A DNA stretch of 64,000 bases from Verrucomicrobiia bacterium (GTDB taxonomy: Bacteria; Verrucomicrobiota; Verrucomicrobiia; Limisphaerales; CAIMTB01), in the NCBI GenBank assembly GCA_019634625.1, contig JAHCBA010000008.1, positions 1 through 64,000 on the forward strand, read 5' to 3'. Below are positions 27,834-38,700 of this stretch, one piece after another. The stretch's first letter is position 1; every line of letters begins with the position of its first letter. Both the position numbers and the translations under genes were made by a program. The notes under the pieces were generated by a model, which was given only the letters and a program-made list of their open reading frames with translations, searched no databases and was not told the origin of the DNA.

Positions 27834-28715
27834 ATGAACCCCCTCTTCCGACTGACGGCCCTCACTGTCCTCGCCGCCACCCACCTCCCCCTTCAGGCCG
27901 CCACCGCCCCACCACCCCGTTCCCGGGCCGAAATCCATCGCGTCCTCGCCCTCGCTCCGCCCGCCCCCCATACCCTCCGTCCCCTTCATATCCTGCTCGT
28001 CGCCGGCCCCAAGGACCACGGCCCCGGCGAACATGACTACCCCAAATGGCAGCGCGAATGGGCCCCGCTCCTCGCCCAGGCCGAACACGTCCGCGTCTCC
28101 ACCGCCTTCCCATGGCCCACGCCGGAACAGTGGGAGGGCGTGGACCTGGCGGTCTTCTACCTCAAGACCCGTTGGGATGCCGCCCAACTCGCCGACATCA
28201 AACGCCTCCAGGACCGCGGAGGTGGCGCCGTGACCATCCACTGGGCCATCGGTTGCGACCAGCATTGCGAACGCCACGCCGACCGCTTCGGACTCTCCTA
28301 CCCCGCCGCCTCCTACCGCCACGGCCCCGTCGATCTCAAACTCGCCCTCCCGGATCATCCCATCCTCCTCGGCCTCCCACGCTCCATCCCGTTCGTGGAC
28401 GAACCCTACTGGCCCTTCGTCGGCGATCCGAACCGGATCCAGGTCCTCGCCACCTCCGAAGAGATGATCCATCGCGGCGATGACCGGCGCCGAAATCCAG
28501 GCGATGACACCGTCGCCACCGTCCCCGTCTTCTGGACCTTCGAGCCCCCTGACAGCCGCGGACGCGCCTTCGTCTCGATCTTTGGCCATTACATGTGGAC
28601 CTTCGACGATCCCTATTTCCGCCTGCTCCTCCTCCGCGGCATGGCCTGGGCCGCCCGCGATCACCCCTACCGCTTCGATCCCCTCGCCATCGAAGGGGTC
28701 CCCCTCGCCGATTGA
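27834..28715 (+). CDS. ThuA-like exported protein (glutamine amidotransferase-like fold)
   Basis: A 293-residue protein starting at ATG 27834 with a signal peptide (FRLTALTVLAATHLPLQAA). The mature part begins with LHILLVAGPKDHGPGEHDYP, continues with a ThuA-like core (VDLAVFYLKTRWDAAQ, GGGAVTIHWAIGCD), and ends with the characteristic PVFWTFEP ... RAFVSIFGHYMWTFDDPYFRLLLLRG. ThuA-type proteins in Planctomycetes and Verrucomicrobia are common, often near sugar-degradation genes; the known E. coli/Sinorhizobium members act on trehalose derivatives. The activity of exported members is not established. It diverges from the giant beta-helix gene. Confidence 0.8.
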   Translation: MNPLFRLTALTVLAATHLPLQAATAPPPRSRAEIHRVLALAPPAPHTLRPLHILLVAGPKDHGPGEHDYPKWQREWAPLLAQAEHVRVSTAFPWPTPEQWEGVDLAVFYLKTRWDAAQLADIKRLQDRGGGAVTIHWAIGCDQHCERHADRFGLSYPAASYRHGPVDLKLALPDHPILLGLPRSIPFVDEPYWPFVGDPNRIQVLATSEEMIHRGDDRRRNPGDDTVATVPVFWTFEPPDSRGRAFVSIFGHYMWTFDDPYFRLLLLRGMAWAARDHPYRFDPLAIEGVPLAD

Positions 28716-28874
28716 ACCCACCAACCGCCCAACCGCCAGCCTCCGGGCCCGGCCTGACATCCCCAATCTCCCTGCAACCCGCAAGGACCCATCGTTGTTG
28801 TTGAAAGGGCGCCCAGACAAAACCCGGGCCCGGGCCGCGTCTCCATTCCCCGTAGCCGGATCCACACTCCTGTC

Positions 28875-29996
28875 ATGCCCGCCCTCCTCATCCACCTTGG
28901 CGACACCCCGCACCGCGTCCCCCTCGCTCCCGGGATCCACATCCTGGGCAGCGACCCCGCCGCCGCCTCGGTCGTCCTCGATCATCCCTCCGTCGCCGAT
29001 CGCCATTGCGCCGTGATCGTTCAGCCCGACGGACGGGTCCTCGCCCGGGACTTCGGATCGCCCGTCGGCTGCACCCTCGATGGCGAACCCTTCACCGCCG
29101 GCCCCTGGGCGCCGGCCCAGGTCCTCACCCTCGGCGACGTGCCCCTCACCCTCGAAGACGCTCCGGCTCCCGCCGCACCCGCCGCACCCGCCGCACCCGC
29201 CTTCACCCCGGCCACCCCCGTGACCCTCCGTAAGTCCGCACCTTCCCGTCCCATTCCTGTGCCGGCACCGGAAAGCCCCGACGACGCCCCTCCCGATCCC
29301 GATCTGCCCCCCTTCCCCACCGTTCTCCCGGGCGCCTTCGGCTACCCGTTCCGCGGCGATGCCTGGATCGTCATCGTCATTCTCGTGGGACTTGAACTGG
29401 TGGCCCGCATCCTGCCCGGGATCCTCCAGATCATCGGCATGCTGATCGGCCTGGTGATGGTCCTGTACGTCTTCGAACTCATCCGTGATGTGATCCAGTC
29501 CACGGTGCGCGGCGACGACGCCATGCCTGCACTGTCGAGCGTCGCCTTCGACTTCGCCGCCATGCGCGAAATGCTCGCCAGGTATGTCCTCCTGGTCATC
29601 GTGTGCTTCGGACCCGCCCTCTTTGTTCCAGCCTTTCCCAACCGCCCCGTCTGGCTGACCCCCGCCCTGCTGGCCTTGGGCGTCGCCTATTTCCCCATGG
29701 CCCTGCTCGGGTTCGCCCTCTCCGACAGCTTTGGCGCCATCAACCCGTTGTTCATCCTCCGTTCCATCGGCCGCGCCCCGCTCGCCTACGGCATCGTCGT
29801 CCTCTTCCTCGCAGCCCTGATGGGTTCCGCCTACGGAATGGGCTTGCTCACCGAAAACTGGAGAATGCCGTCGCCCGTCCAGCTCGCCATCGGCGCCCTC
29901 GTCTCCGCCACCGGCTTCTATCTCCTCCTCGTCTGGGTCCGGATCCTTGGCCTGTTCTACCGCCACCACGAGGACGACCTCGCCTGGAACCTCTAG
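28875..29996 (+). CDS. FHA-domain protein with C-terminal polytopic membrane domain
   Basis: A 373-residue protein. Residues about 1-95 form a forkhead-associated domain (HILGSDPAAASVVLDHPSVADRHC, then DFGSPVGCTLDGEPF), which in known FHA proteins binds phosphothreonine peptides. A Pro/Ala-rich linker with alternating PAAPAAPAAP follows (about 96-150). From about residue 165 there are four to six hydrophobic helices. The usual FHA residues (G in the first turn, S and H in the SxxH block) are present as SVADRH. It converges on the WD40 kinase gene at 30008 with 11 bp between stops, so a kinase-reader relationship is attractive but inferred. The membrane domain family is not recognised with certainty. 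Confidence 0.78.
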   Translation: MPALLIHLGDTPHRVPLAPGIHILGSDPAAASVVLDHPSVADRHCAVIVQPDGRVLARDFGSPVGCTLDGEPFTAGPWAPAQVLTLGDVPLTLEDAPAPAAPAAPAAPAFTPATPVTLRKSAPSRPIPVPAPESPDDAPPDPDLPPFPTVLPGAFGYPFRGDAWIVIVILVGLELVARILPGILQIIGMLIGLVMVLYVFELIRDVIQSTVRGDDAMPALSSVAFDFAAMREMLARYVLLVIVCFGPALFVPAFPNRPVWLTPALLALGVAYFPMALLGFALSDSFGAINPLFILRSIGRAPLAYGIVVLFLAALMGSAYGMGLLTENWRMPSPVQLAIGALVSATGFYLLLVWVRILGLFYRHHEDDLAWNL

Positions 29997-30007
29997 CCGC
30001 GCCCGGT

Positions 30008-33000
30008 TCACGGATCGAACGGCGGCACCGGTCGCCCAAGCCGCCGCTCGAGAAACCACCGTGCCCAACGCCCAAAGAAATCGTCTTCCGGCGTCGCCAA
30101 ACCCTGTCGTCGTGCGGACTCCAGGGCGATGACGTTCACGTTCTCGAGTTCCCCATTCGCACCGAACCGCTTCCCGCCAACCGCCTCCGCCAGCCCCAGA
30201 AACCAGTCGGGGACCCGCGACGGCACCGCCGGCGTGTCCCAGAACCGCAGCACCCCGTCGTTCGCCGTCGTCACCACCCCGCGCCCATCCGGACGAAACA
30301 CCGCCCGGATCACCGGGCCGCCGTGGGGAAGGAATTCGCCGATGGGAAACCCCGTCGCCGCATCCCAGATCCGCGCCGTGCCATCGAACGCGCCGCTCAA
30401 CAACCGCCGACCGTCCCCGTCGAAGGTCACGTTCCACACAATGCCGTCATGCCGCATCGGCCGGGAAACCGGCTGCCCCAGCACCGTGTCCCAGACCCGC
30501 ACCTGCCCGTCCTCGGTGGCCGTGGCCAGCCAGCGGCCGTCCGGACTGAATCGAAGCGCCAGCACACTCCCGGAGTGCGGCAGCGGTGACAGCAACGGCC
30601 GCCCGGTCGCCGCCTCCCACAACCGGACGGTCCGGTCCGCCGAAGCACTCGCCATCCGCCGCCCCGCCGGATCGTGGGACACCGTCCAGACCCGGCTCCC
30701 GTGGGACTCCGTCTCGAAAAGAAGTTCCCCGCGCGGAATGGACCAGCCCCGGACCCGCCCATCGAAGGCCCCTGTGACGAAACGCTTCCCGTCGGGATGG
30801 ACGTCCACGCTGATCGGGATGTCCGGATGGGCGAGGACGCCACTGAGCCGTTCCCCCGTGGCCGCATCCCAGACCCGTGCCGCCCGGTCGGTGGCCACGG
30901 TGACCAGAATCCGGTTGTCCGGTGTGAAGGCGACCATGGCCACCTGTTCCTCATGCATCAGCGGGGGCGTCCGTTCCGTGCCGGTCGCGGCGTCCCACAG
31001 GCGGGTGGCAAAATCGTAGGCCACCACGGCCAGGGTCGTTCCGTCGGGCGAAAGCCGCGCCAGAAAGACGGGCTTGGTGTGGACCATCGGCGGGCCATCC
31101 GGCACCCCGGTCGATGCCACCCGCCGCTGCATGGCATTCCCTGAACTGGTGTAGAGCCAGCCGCCGTCCGGACTGAAAATCGCCTCCCGGAGATCGGTGA
31201 GGGGCTCGACCCGGCGCGCCTCCGGAAGCCCCATCCGGACATCCCAAAGCTGGGCCGTGCCATCATCGGACGCCGTGGCAACCAGACGTCCCCCCGGATG
31301 AAACCGCGCCCGATGGATCGCCCCGTCGTGCTGCATCGGCTGGAGCAGCACCTCCCCGGTGGCCGCATCGGCGATGTGGGCCAATCCGTCCACGGACGCC
31401 GTCACAATCCACTTCCCGTCCGGAGAAAACGTCCCGTCCGTGAACTCCCGGGCAAACCGGAGCGGAACTCCGAGAGGACGGCCCTCGCGCAGGTCCCACA
31501 CCTGCATCGGCTCCTGGTAAGGCCGCGTCAGCAGGCGATCCCCGCCCGGACTCAACGCCATCCGGATCACTTCGGACCGGCCCGTCGCCAGCTCGGACAC
31601 CAGCCCTCCCGTGGCACGATCCCAGACCACGGCTTTGCCGCCTTCCCCTGACACCAGAAGGCTCCCGTCCGGCGTGATGAGGCCGCTGGCGGCCGGCTGC
31701 GAACGCTTCCACTGAGGTCCGAGGGGCAGGCCATCCTCGGCGTGCACCGTGGCGATGACCCCATCGAAGGCCGTGGTCAGGATCCCACGCCCGTCCGGGG
31801 TGAAGCGAAGCGTGCGCAACCCATCCTCCCCCTCCAGCGGACCCAGCGTTCGTTCCCCCGTGTCGGGATCGAACACAGTGAATCCATTGATGCTCGTCCG
31901 CAGTGCCAGCCGCCGCCCGTCCGGACTGAAATCCGCGATGGGCTCGTTCAAGGCCACGGCGGCAAACGCGACGGGATCCACAGCCCTCTCAGGATCGACC
32001 GCCCACAATCGGCCCTCGCCATCCTGGCCGATCCCCAGGACGCGCCGGCCATCCGGGTGGAACCGCACCAACCGGACGACATCCCGATGCTCGAAGGCGG
32101 CCAGCAGCGTTCGATCCTCCACCTTCCAGACCCGGACCCGCGCGTCCGAGGAACCGGTCACGAGAAGCCGCCCGTCCGGCGAGAAGTCGAGGTCATTGAC
32201 GCTGCGTCCATGGGACAACGGGGCACCCTGGGGAAGCGGGAAGCTCCGGAAGCTGAGCATGGACAGGATGCGGGCCGCCGGCACGGACGGGTCGTGGGCC
32301 CGTCGGCCCAACCGGGCGAAGTAGGCGAGCGATTCCCCGATCCTGCCCGAGGCCGCCAGTTCCTCCGCCTTCTGCCATTCCAGGTCGTGGACATGCCGTT
32401 CGAGACGGGTGTTGGCCTGCTCGGCGGCGTTGCGCGCCCTCTGGAGGCGATAGGCGGCGGTTGTCGAAACCACGGCAATGGCGATCAGCGCCAGTGCGGC
32501 CGAGGCGACGGTGAGCGCGGCGGCGGGATGGCGCCGGACCCACTTGCGAAACCGTTCGGGCGTGGAGGCGGGCCGGGCCTGGATGGTCTCGTGCCGAAGC
32601 CAGCGTTCGAGATCCTCGGCGAGCGCCTCGGCCGAGGGGTAACGGAGCGCGGGCTCCTTTTCGAGGCACTTGAGGCACAGGGTTTCGAGGTCGGGTTCAA
32701 CCTGGGGATGGAATCGCCGCGGGGGCGTCGGATCCTGTTCAAGCACCCGCCGAAGGGTCTCGATCGAGGTGGCGCCCCCAAACGGCGGACGGCCGGTCAG
32801 GAGTTCGTAGAGAATCGCGCCCAGCCCGTACACATCCGCGGCTACCGTCAGCCGGCGGGAATCGCCCCGGGCCTGCTCGGGCGCCATGTACCCCGGCGTG
32901 CCCAGCACGGCCAGCGTCCGGGTCACCCCGCTGTCCTGCTCCAGCGTCTTGGCAAGGCCGAAGTCCGTAAGGAACGCCGTGCCCTCCCCATCCAGCAGGA

Positions 33001-33586
33001 CATTGGTCGGCTTGAGATCGCGATGGAGGATGCCCCGCTGGTGCGCGTAGTGAACGGCGCGTGCCAGGGTCGCCACCAGCCGCGCCGAGGCCCGCCGGGC
33101 GGTGCCGTCGGGAGGCGTCCCGGGCCGGGCCCATTCCCGGGCAATCCGGGCCGCCAGGGTCTCGCCCTCGACCAACCGCATGCTGAAGTATTGCTCGCCG
33201 TCCTCCGTGCCCACCTCGTGAATGGGCACGATGTTCGGGTGATCCAGCCCCGCCGCCGCCTCGGCCTCGATGCGAAACCGCTCGACGAAATCCTCGGAGG
33301 CATGCTCCCCGGCCAGAATCACCTTGAGCGCCACCGTCCGCTTCAGTTCCCGGTGGCGGGCCCGATACACGACGCCCATGCCGCCCCGCGCAATCTCAGA
33401 CAGCAGATCGTAGGCACCGAACGGCCGCGGGAAGACCGCGCGGCCTTCCGCCCTTCCCGGGCCGGGCGACGTCCGGCCCACCGGCTCCAGGGCCCGCGCA
33501 AAGGCGCACGGCGCACACAATCCGGCCGGCGCACCGGACGCCACGGGCTGACGGCACACCGGACATTTCAAGCTCACGTCGGACAT
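30008..33586 (-). CDS. Membrane Ser/Thr protein kinase with WD40-repeat domain (STPK-1)
   Basis: A 1192-residue protein starting at ATG 33586 (MSDVSLK). The N-terminus is a zinc ribbon with Cys8, Cys11, Cys24 and Cys27. The Hanks-type kinase domain spans about 55-335: glycine loop [17 protein letters not shown], catalytic [12 protein letters not shown] and DFGLAK, then [14 protein letters not shown]. One transmembrane segment follows (about 350-375, [18 protein letters not shown]), then a helical linker ([25 protein letters not shown]). A large region of WD40 repeats (about 440-1160, e.g. [19 protein letters not shown]) should lie outside and may sense a ligand or build a scaffold. An ECF sigma gene lies 72 bp upstream on the same strand, a known pairing in Planctomycetes and Verrucomicrobia. 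Confidence 0.92.
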   Translation of the reverse strand: MSDVSLKCPVCRQPVASGAPAGLCAPCAFARALEPVGRTSPGPGRAEGRAVFPRPFGAYDLLSEIARGGMGVVYRARHRELKRTVALKVILAGEHASEDFVERFRIEAEAAAGLDHPNIVPIHEVGTEDGEQYFSMRLVEGETLAARIAREWARPGTPPDGTARRASARLVATLARAVHYAHQRGILHRDLKPTNVLLDGEGTAFLTDFGLAKTLEQDSGVTRTLAVLGTPGYMAPEQARGDSRRLTVAADVYGLGAILYELLTGRPPFGGATSIETLRRVLEQDPTPPRRFHPQVEPDLETLCLKCLEKEPALRYPSAEALAEDLERWLRHETIQARPASTPERFRKWVRRHPAAALTVASAALALIAIAVVSTTAAYRLQRARNAAEQANTRLERHVHDLEWQKAEELAASGRIGESLAYFARLGRRAHDPSVPAARILSMLSFRSFPLPQGAPLSHGRSVNDLDFSPDGRLLVTGSSDARVRVWKVEDRTLLAAFEHRDVVRLVRFHPDGRRVLGIGQDGEGRLWAVDPERAVDPVAFAAVALNEPIADFSPDGRRLALRTSINGFTVFDPDTGERTLGPLEGEDGLRTLRFTPDGRGILTTAFDGVIATVHAEDGLPLGPQWKRSQPAASGLITPDGSLLVSGEGGKAVVWDRATGGLVSELATGRSEVIRMALSPGGDRLLTRPYQEPMQVWDLREGRPLGVPLRFAREFTDGTFSPDGKWIVTASVDGLAHIADAATGEVLLQPMQHDGAIHRARFHPGGRLVATASDDGTAQLWDVRMGLPEARRVEPLTDLREAIFSPDGGWLYTSSGNAMQRRVASTGVPDGPPMVHTKPVFLARLSPDGTTLAVVAYDFATRLWDAATGTERTPPLMHEEQVAMVAFTPDNRILVTVATDRAARVWDAATGERLSGVLAHPDIPISVDVHPDGKRFVTGAFDGRVRGWSIPRGELLFETESHGSRVWTVSHDPAGRRMASASADRTVRLWEAATGRPLLSPLPHSGSVLALRFSPDGRWLATATEDGQVRVWDTVLGQPVSRPMRHDGIVWNVTFDGDGRRLLSGAFDGTARIWDAATGFPIGEFLPHGGPVIRAVFRPDGRGVVTTANDGVLRFWDTPAVPSRVPDWFLGLAEAVGGKRFGANGELENVNVIALESARRQGLATPEDDFFGRWARWFLERRLGRPVPPFDP

Positions 33587-33658
33587 GGGTCCTCTGGCAT
33601 CGCGTCGTTCCACCTGTTCCAAAAGGAATCCCGGCCGGCCCTTTCCCAAAAAGTGCGC

Positions 33659-34390
33659 TCAGCCCGCCAGCGCCCGCGCCAGATGCCGGATCTCCTCGTC
33701 CACCTCGTCCGGGTCCGCCACCGTCTGGGCGATTTCATCCCGGAACACCTCACGATACCGGACCCGCAGGCGATGGATGGCCGAGGTCACCGCCGCCACG
33801 CTCATCCCGAGACGCCGGCCCGCATCCGCATAGCTGGCCCCTTCCGGGTCCCCGAGCAGGAATTCCCTGAGACCTTCGAAGCGCGCCCCGAAGCCGGAGG
33901 CCGTGTAGTCCTCGCGCAGCCGGTCCACCACCCGGGCCAGCACCGTCCGCGCCCACTGCCGCTCGAAGTCCCGCTCCGGCGTGGCCTCATCCGCCAGTTC
34001 CCCCAACCCTTCCCCCTCGATCTCCTCCGCATCGATGGACACAAACTCGCAACCTCCCCCCCGCTTCAACCGCTGGCTGCGATCCCATTCATTGGCCAGG
34101 AAATGGTTGACCGAGGCGAGCAGGAAGGATCGAAACCGTCCCTTCGCGGGGTCCACCTGGCGGAGCCCCTCCCGGCGCAGCAGTCCCTCGAAGAACCCCT
34201 GGACCATGTCCTCGGCCTCATGCGGACCATACCCCCGGCGCCGCACGTAGCCGTAGATCGGCCGCCAGTACGCCCGGCACAACCGTTCCAGCGCGTCGGC
34301 AGCCCGCGGTGCATCCCCCACGCCCGCCTGCAGCACGACCGACCAATGCGTGGTTCGAAATTCGGCCGGGCCGATGCCGGAGGCATTCAT
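33659..34390 (-). CDS. ECF-type RNA polymerase sigma factor (kinase-linked group)
   Basis: A 243-residue sigma-70-family protein starting at ATG 34390. TTHWSVVLQAG at the N-terminus is typical of the ECF sigma factors linked to Ser/Thr kinases. Region 2 (LCRAYWRPIYGYVRRRGYGPHEAEDMVQGFFEGLL, then KGRFRSFLLASVNHFLANEWDR) and region 4 (SYADAGRRLGMSVAAVTSAIHRLRVRYREVF) are both present. There is no anti-sigma gene nearby; the downstream kinase STPK-1 probably regulates it by phosphorylation, as shown for some other STK-linked ECFs. It ends 72 bp before the kinase start. Confidence 0.92.
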   Translation of the reverse strand: MNASGIGPAEFRTTHWSVVLQAGVGDAPRAADALERLCRAYWRPIYGYVRRRGYGPHEAEDMVQGFFEGLLRREGLRQVDPAKGRFRSFLLASVNHFLANEWDRSQRLKRGGGCEFVSIDAEEIEGEGLGELADEATPERDFERQWARTVLARVVDRLREDYTASGFGARFEGLREFLLGDPEGASYADAGRRLGMSVAAVTSAIHRLRVRYREVFRDEIAQTVADPDEVDEEIRHLARALAG

Positions 34391-34448
34391 GGATGACAAA
34401 CTTGTCCAACCTCACCCGTCAGGCCGCAACCTCGAAACGGCTCCCCAG

Positions 34449-34490
34449 ATTCGCCATTCGCCATTCGCCATTCGCCATTCGCCATTCGCC
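34449..34490. repeat. Heptanucleotide microsatellite, ATTCGCC x 6
   Basis: Six perfect consecutive copies of ATTCGCC lie in the 108-bp gap between the M20 peptidase stop and the ECF sigma start. A 7-bp unit can change copy number by slippage. It is intergenic, so any effect would be on spacing or on transcript ends rather than on reading frame. Confidence 0.9.
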
Positions 34491-34498
34491 ACAGGCCC

Positions 34499-35731
34499 CT
34501 ATCCCCGGATCAACCGGCGCAACGCGAGCACGTTCAGCAGCGCCTTGGGCGCCACCGAAGGCAGATGCAGATACTCGGGAACCTTCGAGCCGTCCGCGCT
34601 TCGCTCGGAACAGTGGTCATGCTCCCCGTACGGGCCCAGACCGTCCAGGGTCGGCACCCGTCCGCAGAGCCAGTTTCCGTCGCTCAATCCCCCGCGTTCC
34701 TGACGGTCCAACCCCGCCCCCAATCCCATCGCCACCGAGTTCCAGATCGTGAACAGCCCTTCCGTCCCGTCGTTCCTCGGCCAGGGCGGGTTCTCCGTCA
34801 GCACCTCCATCCGCACCCGGCAGCGGTGTCCGTCCGAGACGCTCGCCACGTCGCCTTCGCCCGCCATCCTCCGCAACGCCTCGATCCCCGCCCTCAACAC
34901 GTCCGGACGGAACGCCCGCAACTCGACCTCCGCCTCCGCCCAATGCGGCACCCGGTTCACCGCCCCTCCGCCCTCCACCCTTCCGACATTGACCGTCAGT
35001 TCCCTCCCGTAATCCGTGAGGCCCGCGATCCGGTCCACCAGCCGGCCCAACTGCGTGATCGCGTTCGCCCCGTCTGCATGCCGGACCCCCGCGTGCGCCC
35101 CCCGCCCCTCGACCGTCATCCGCACCGTCGCACGTCCCTTCCGGGCCACCACCAGCGACGGGCGCCCGTTCGGCCGACCCTCCGCCTCGAACACCAGCGC
35201 CGCGCAGGTCCGGTCCGGGTCCAGTCGCGCCTGGCTGACCTCGGCGAAATGTTCGGAAAGCGTCTCCTCCGAGGCATCCCACATCGCCACCCAGGTCACC
35301 GCCTCGAACGCCTCCGGGTCACCCTCCGCCAGCGCGCTCAGCACCAGGTGCATCATCGCCGACCCCCCCTTGATGTCGATCGTCCCCGGTCCATAGGCCC
35401 GGTCCCCTTCCACCTGCCACCGGAACCCGTTCCGCTCCTCCTCGTCCTCCTCGAAGACCGTGTCGAGATGCGACACCAGCGCCACCGTCCGGTCGCTCCG
35501 CCCGCGTCGCGTCAGCACCAGATGATCGCCCAACGCCGGATCCGCGTGCGGCACGAAATCCGCCTCGAACCCCAGCGGCCGGAACGCCTCCGCCGTCAAC
35601 CGCCCCAGCCGCGCCACCCCGGCCCGGTTCGATGTGTGGCTGTTCACCCCCACCCAGGATCGAAGCAATTCCAGCATCCCTGGCAGACGTCGCTCGATCC
35701 GTCCCCGCCACTCACGCAATTCGTTGTCCAT
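34499..35731 (-). CDS. M20-family metallopeptidase (carboxypeptidase G2/ArgE-like)
   Basis: A 410-residue enzyme starting at ATG 35731 (MDNELREW). The di-zinc site blocks of M20 peptidases are visible: SHLDTVFEE, GPGTIDIKGG, then DASEETLSEHF with the paired Glu, and a C-terminal His in PYGEHDH. The lid/dimerisation domain (VEGRGAHAGVRHADGANAI) is typical. No signal peptide is seen, so it should be cytoplasmic. It probably removes a C-terminal residue or deacylates an amino acid. The gene precedes the ECF/STPK-1 pair on the same strand, but no functional link is evident. Confidence 0.88.
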   Translation of the reverse strand: MDNELREWRGRIERRLPGMLELLRSWVGVNSHTSNRAGVARLGRLTAEAFRPLGFEADFVPHADPALGDHLVLTRRGRSDRTVALVSHLDTVFEEDEEERNGFRWQVEGDRAYGPGTIDIKGGSAMMHLVLSALAEGDPEAFEAVTWVAMWDASEETLSEHFAEVSQARLDPDRTCAALVFEAEGRPNGRPSLVVARKGRATVRMTVEGRGAHAGVRHADGANAITQLGRLVDRIAGLTDYGRELTVNVGRVEGGGAVNRVPHWAEAEVELRAFRPDVLRAGIEALRRMAGEGDVASVSDGHRCRVRMEVLTENPPWPRNDGTEGLFTIWNSVAMGLGAGLDRQERGGLSDGNWLCGRVPTLDGLGPYGEHDHCSERSADGSKVPEYLHLPSVAPKALLNVLALRRLIRG

Positions 35732-35798
35732 GCATCTCCTCCGTCCCGGCCTCCGTTTGGGCCCCGCCACGCATACCATTCACCCCGCCGCACCGCGA

Positions 35799-38700
35799 TC
35801 AATGATCTCGTGCACGGTTGGTGGCGGGAGCGGACACGGGGGCGGGTGGACCCATACGTTCGACCAGGAACCACCGAGCCCAGCGCGTATAGGCGTCGTT
35901 GCCCTTGTCTGTGACAAGGTGATGGCGCAGGCGGGCGATGATGTCGGTCGGGGCCAGGGCAATCTGGCCGTCTGGCATCCAGCGAAACCCAGCGACCGCT
36001 TCGATCAATTCGACGAACCACGGCGGCGGTGGACCGGGCGCCGGGAATACTTCCCAGATTCTGGCTCGTTCACCGCCGAAGGTCAGAAGCCGATTTCCGT
36101 CCGGACTAAAGGAGACGCGCAGAACGCCCGAGGGATGGCGAAGGGGCTCAGTCAAGGGAAAGCCGGACTCGGCACTCCACAGACGGGCGGTGCGATCCAG
36201 CGAACCGGTTGCGACGATGCGTCCGTCGGGGCTGAAGCGCCCGATCCAGGTGGGCTGCGCGTGTTCCATGAGGGGAGTGACAGGATCTCCGGTTGCCGCG
36301 TCCCACACTCGCGCGCTGCCATCCGAAGCGGTCGTCAGGACTCGGCTTCCGTCGGGGCTGAAACAGGAGGATAGAACTTCACCCTCGTGGCGTAGCGGCT
36401 TGGCGATGGGGATTCCGGTGGCGGGATTCCAAATCCGGGCCGTTCGATCGGCAGAGGCGGTGACGAGGTGCCTGCCGTCGGGGCTGAAGGATATACCCCA
36501 GACGATCCCGCGATGACGCAGTGGAGGTCCTAGTTGACGTCCATCTTCAAGGCTCCAGAAGAGGACGGTTCCGCCGGCGTGGGCGGAGGCAAATCGGGCG
36601 CCACGGGGGTCGAAGGCAAGGCTGGTGACTTCGCCGGTGCCTCGACATGGGGCTTCGACTAGTGAGCCCGTGGTGGAATCAGCGATTCGCGCAAAGCCTT
36701 CGCTATCGCCGGTCACGACCCGGCGACCGTCAGGGGAGAACCTGGCGACCATCACATCCGGTGGGACGATCCAATCGACGACGGGCCGGCCGGTCGCCGC
36801 ATCCCAGATTTGGATTCTGCCGTCGAGTCCGGCGGCGAGGATGCGGTCGCCGTTCGGAGAGAATGAGGCGCGCCAGATGTGCGGTTCTTTGAGATGTCGC
36901 GGTAACTCCAGATCGGGACCAATGGATTCGCCGGTGTGCGAGTCGCAGAGGCGGAGCGCGTCGGTACGGACGCTGACGAGGACACACGTTCCAGCGGAAT
37001 TGAACTCGGCTTCGACAGCTCTACCAACGGTGGGTGGTAACATGAGTTGGGATGGCGCTCGCATTCGCAAGTCCCACAGTCGCGCCATCCCATCCTGGGA
37101 TCCGGTCACCATTCGGAATCCGGTGGGGTCGAGGTCGAGGCAGGACACCGGGGCTTGATGGTCGATCGGCTCCAACAGCGGAACGAGGTCATGAGCCTCA
37201 TACACTCGCGCCATGCCGAATTGGCTATAGGAGGCGGCCACCGAGTCGTTGGCACTCACCCGGAATCCGCCCCTGCCTTTCTCGCCTTCGCGGGCGGTGG
37301 CTACGATTTCCAGCGTGTCGGCGTTCCACAGTCTTGGCCAATCAAAATAGGATTCGGAGGCGAATCGGCGGCCATCGGCTGTGAAAGTGATCTTCTCAAT
37401 CTGGGCCGGGCTCGGCACGGAATGGACGGTGGCCTTCGCAGCGGTGCGAAATGGCCAGGCCACCAGTCGCTGCGAATTGAAGACGACGATGAAGATCCGA
37501 TGCCCGTCGGGCGCGAAGGCAAGTCGGTCGGGCAGCTCTGTGAAGTCATTCAGCGTGGCCATGGTTCGGCCTTCGAGGGCATCCAGGATCCATACTTCAC
37601 GATTGAGGAGGATCACTCCTACGACCCCCGCGGCGCGGGACTGATCCGCGTCCCGCACGGCGGCAGGCAAGGTGCGAGGTGCCCCGATCGGTTGGCCGGA
37701 TTCGAGGTCCCAAAGAGTTAGGGTGGCGTCGTCCTCGAAGGCAAAGAGCGTTCGGTCGTCACCCGCGACAATACCTGCCGGGAACTCCCTTCGGCCGGGT
37801 CGTTCGAGGATCAGGTGGCCGGTTTCGGCGTCGAGGACGCGAAGGAAGTGTTCTTTCGATTCGAGGATCAGGCGACGTTCGCCGCAGGCGAACTCGGCCT
37901 TGGTGATTTCGACGGAGTGAGTCCAACGCCGGATTTCGTGACCGGAGGACGTATCCCACAGGCAGGCGATACCGTCGACGGAGGCGGTCAGGACGCGGCT
38001 GGCGTCCGCGTTGAAGCGGACGGACTGCACGGGTCCGTCATGGACGAGGCGGGGCGCCGCCGGGAGGGCGAAGTTGTTCAGGGTCAGCATTGAGAGGACT
38101 CGTGCCGCTGCTTCAGCGTCCTGCGGGTTTTCCCGGAGGACCCGTGCGAACCAGAGGAGGGCGCGATACCGCTGATTGTCGGCGACGAATTCCTCAGCTT
38201 TCTCCCACTCGAGGCGGCGGACGATTTGGGCGAGGCGTTGATTGGCCCGGTCGGTTTCGGTCTTGGCGTGGGCGACGCGGATCGATACCCAGGTTCCGAC
38301 GATGGCGGAGACGGTCAAGGCGAGGGCGAGCAGCAGTCCGAGGCTCGCGACAAGCGGGTTGCGCTGGATCCATTTCCCGGCGCGATAGCCTGCATTGGGG
38401 GGCCGGGCGAGGATGGGTTCACCGCGAAGGTAGCGGCGGATCTCCATGGCGAGCCCGTTGGCCGTTGCGTAGCGAAGGTTTCGATCCTTCTGGAGAGACT
38501 TGAGGACGATCCAGTCGAGGTCGGCTGGGAATGACGTGAAGGAAGGCCGACGGCGGGGAGTATCGGGGTCGCCGGCGAGGCCCCGCAGGCGAAGCGAGGG
38601 TTTGACGGGCTCGCGTTCGCGGATGATCCGGCACATGCCCTCCAGTCCGGCGCGAAGGAGTTCCTGCTGGTCGAACGGCGTGACTCCTGTGAGGAGTTCA

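Noticed and set aside
34449-34490. CRISPR-like array
   Set aside because: The unit is a 7-bp perfect microsatellite with no spacers; no other CRISPR-like pattern or cas gene was seen.
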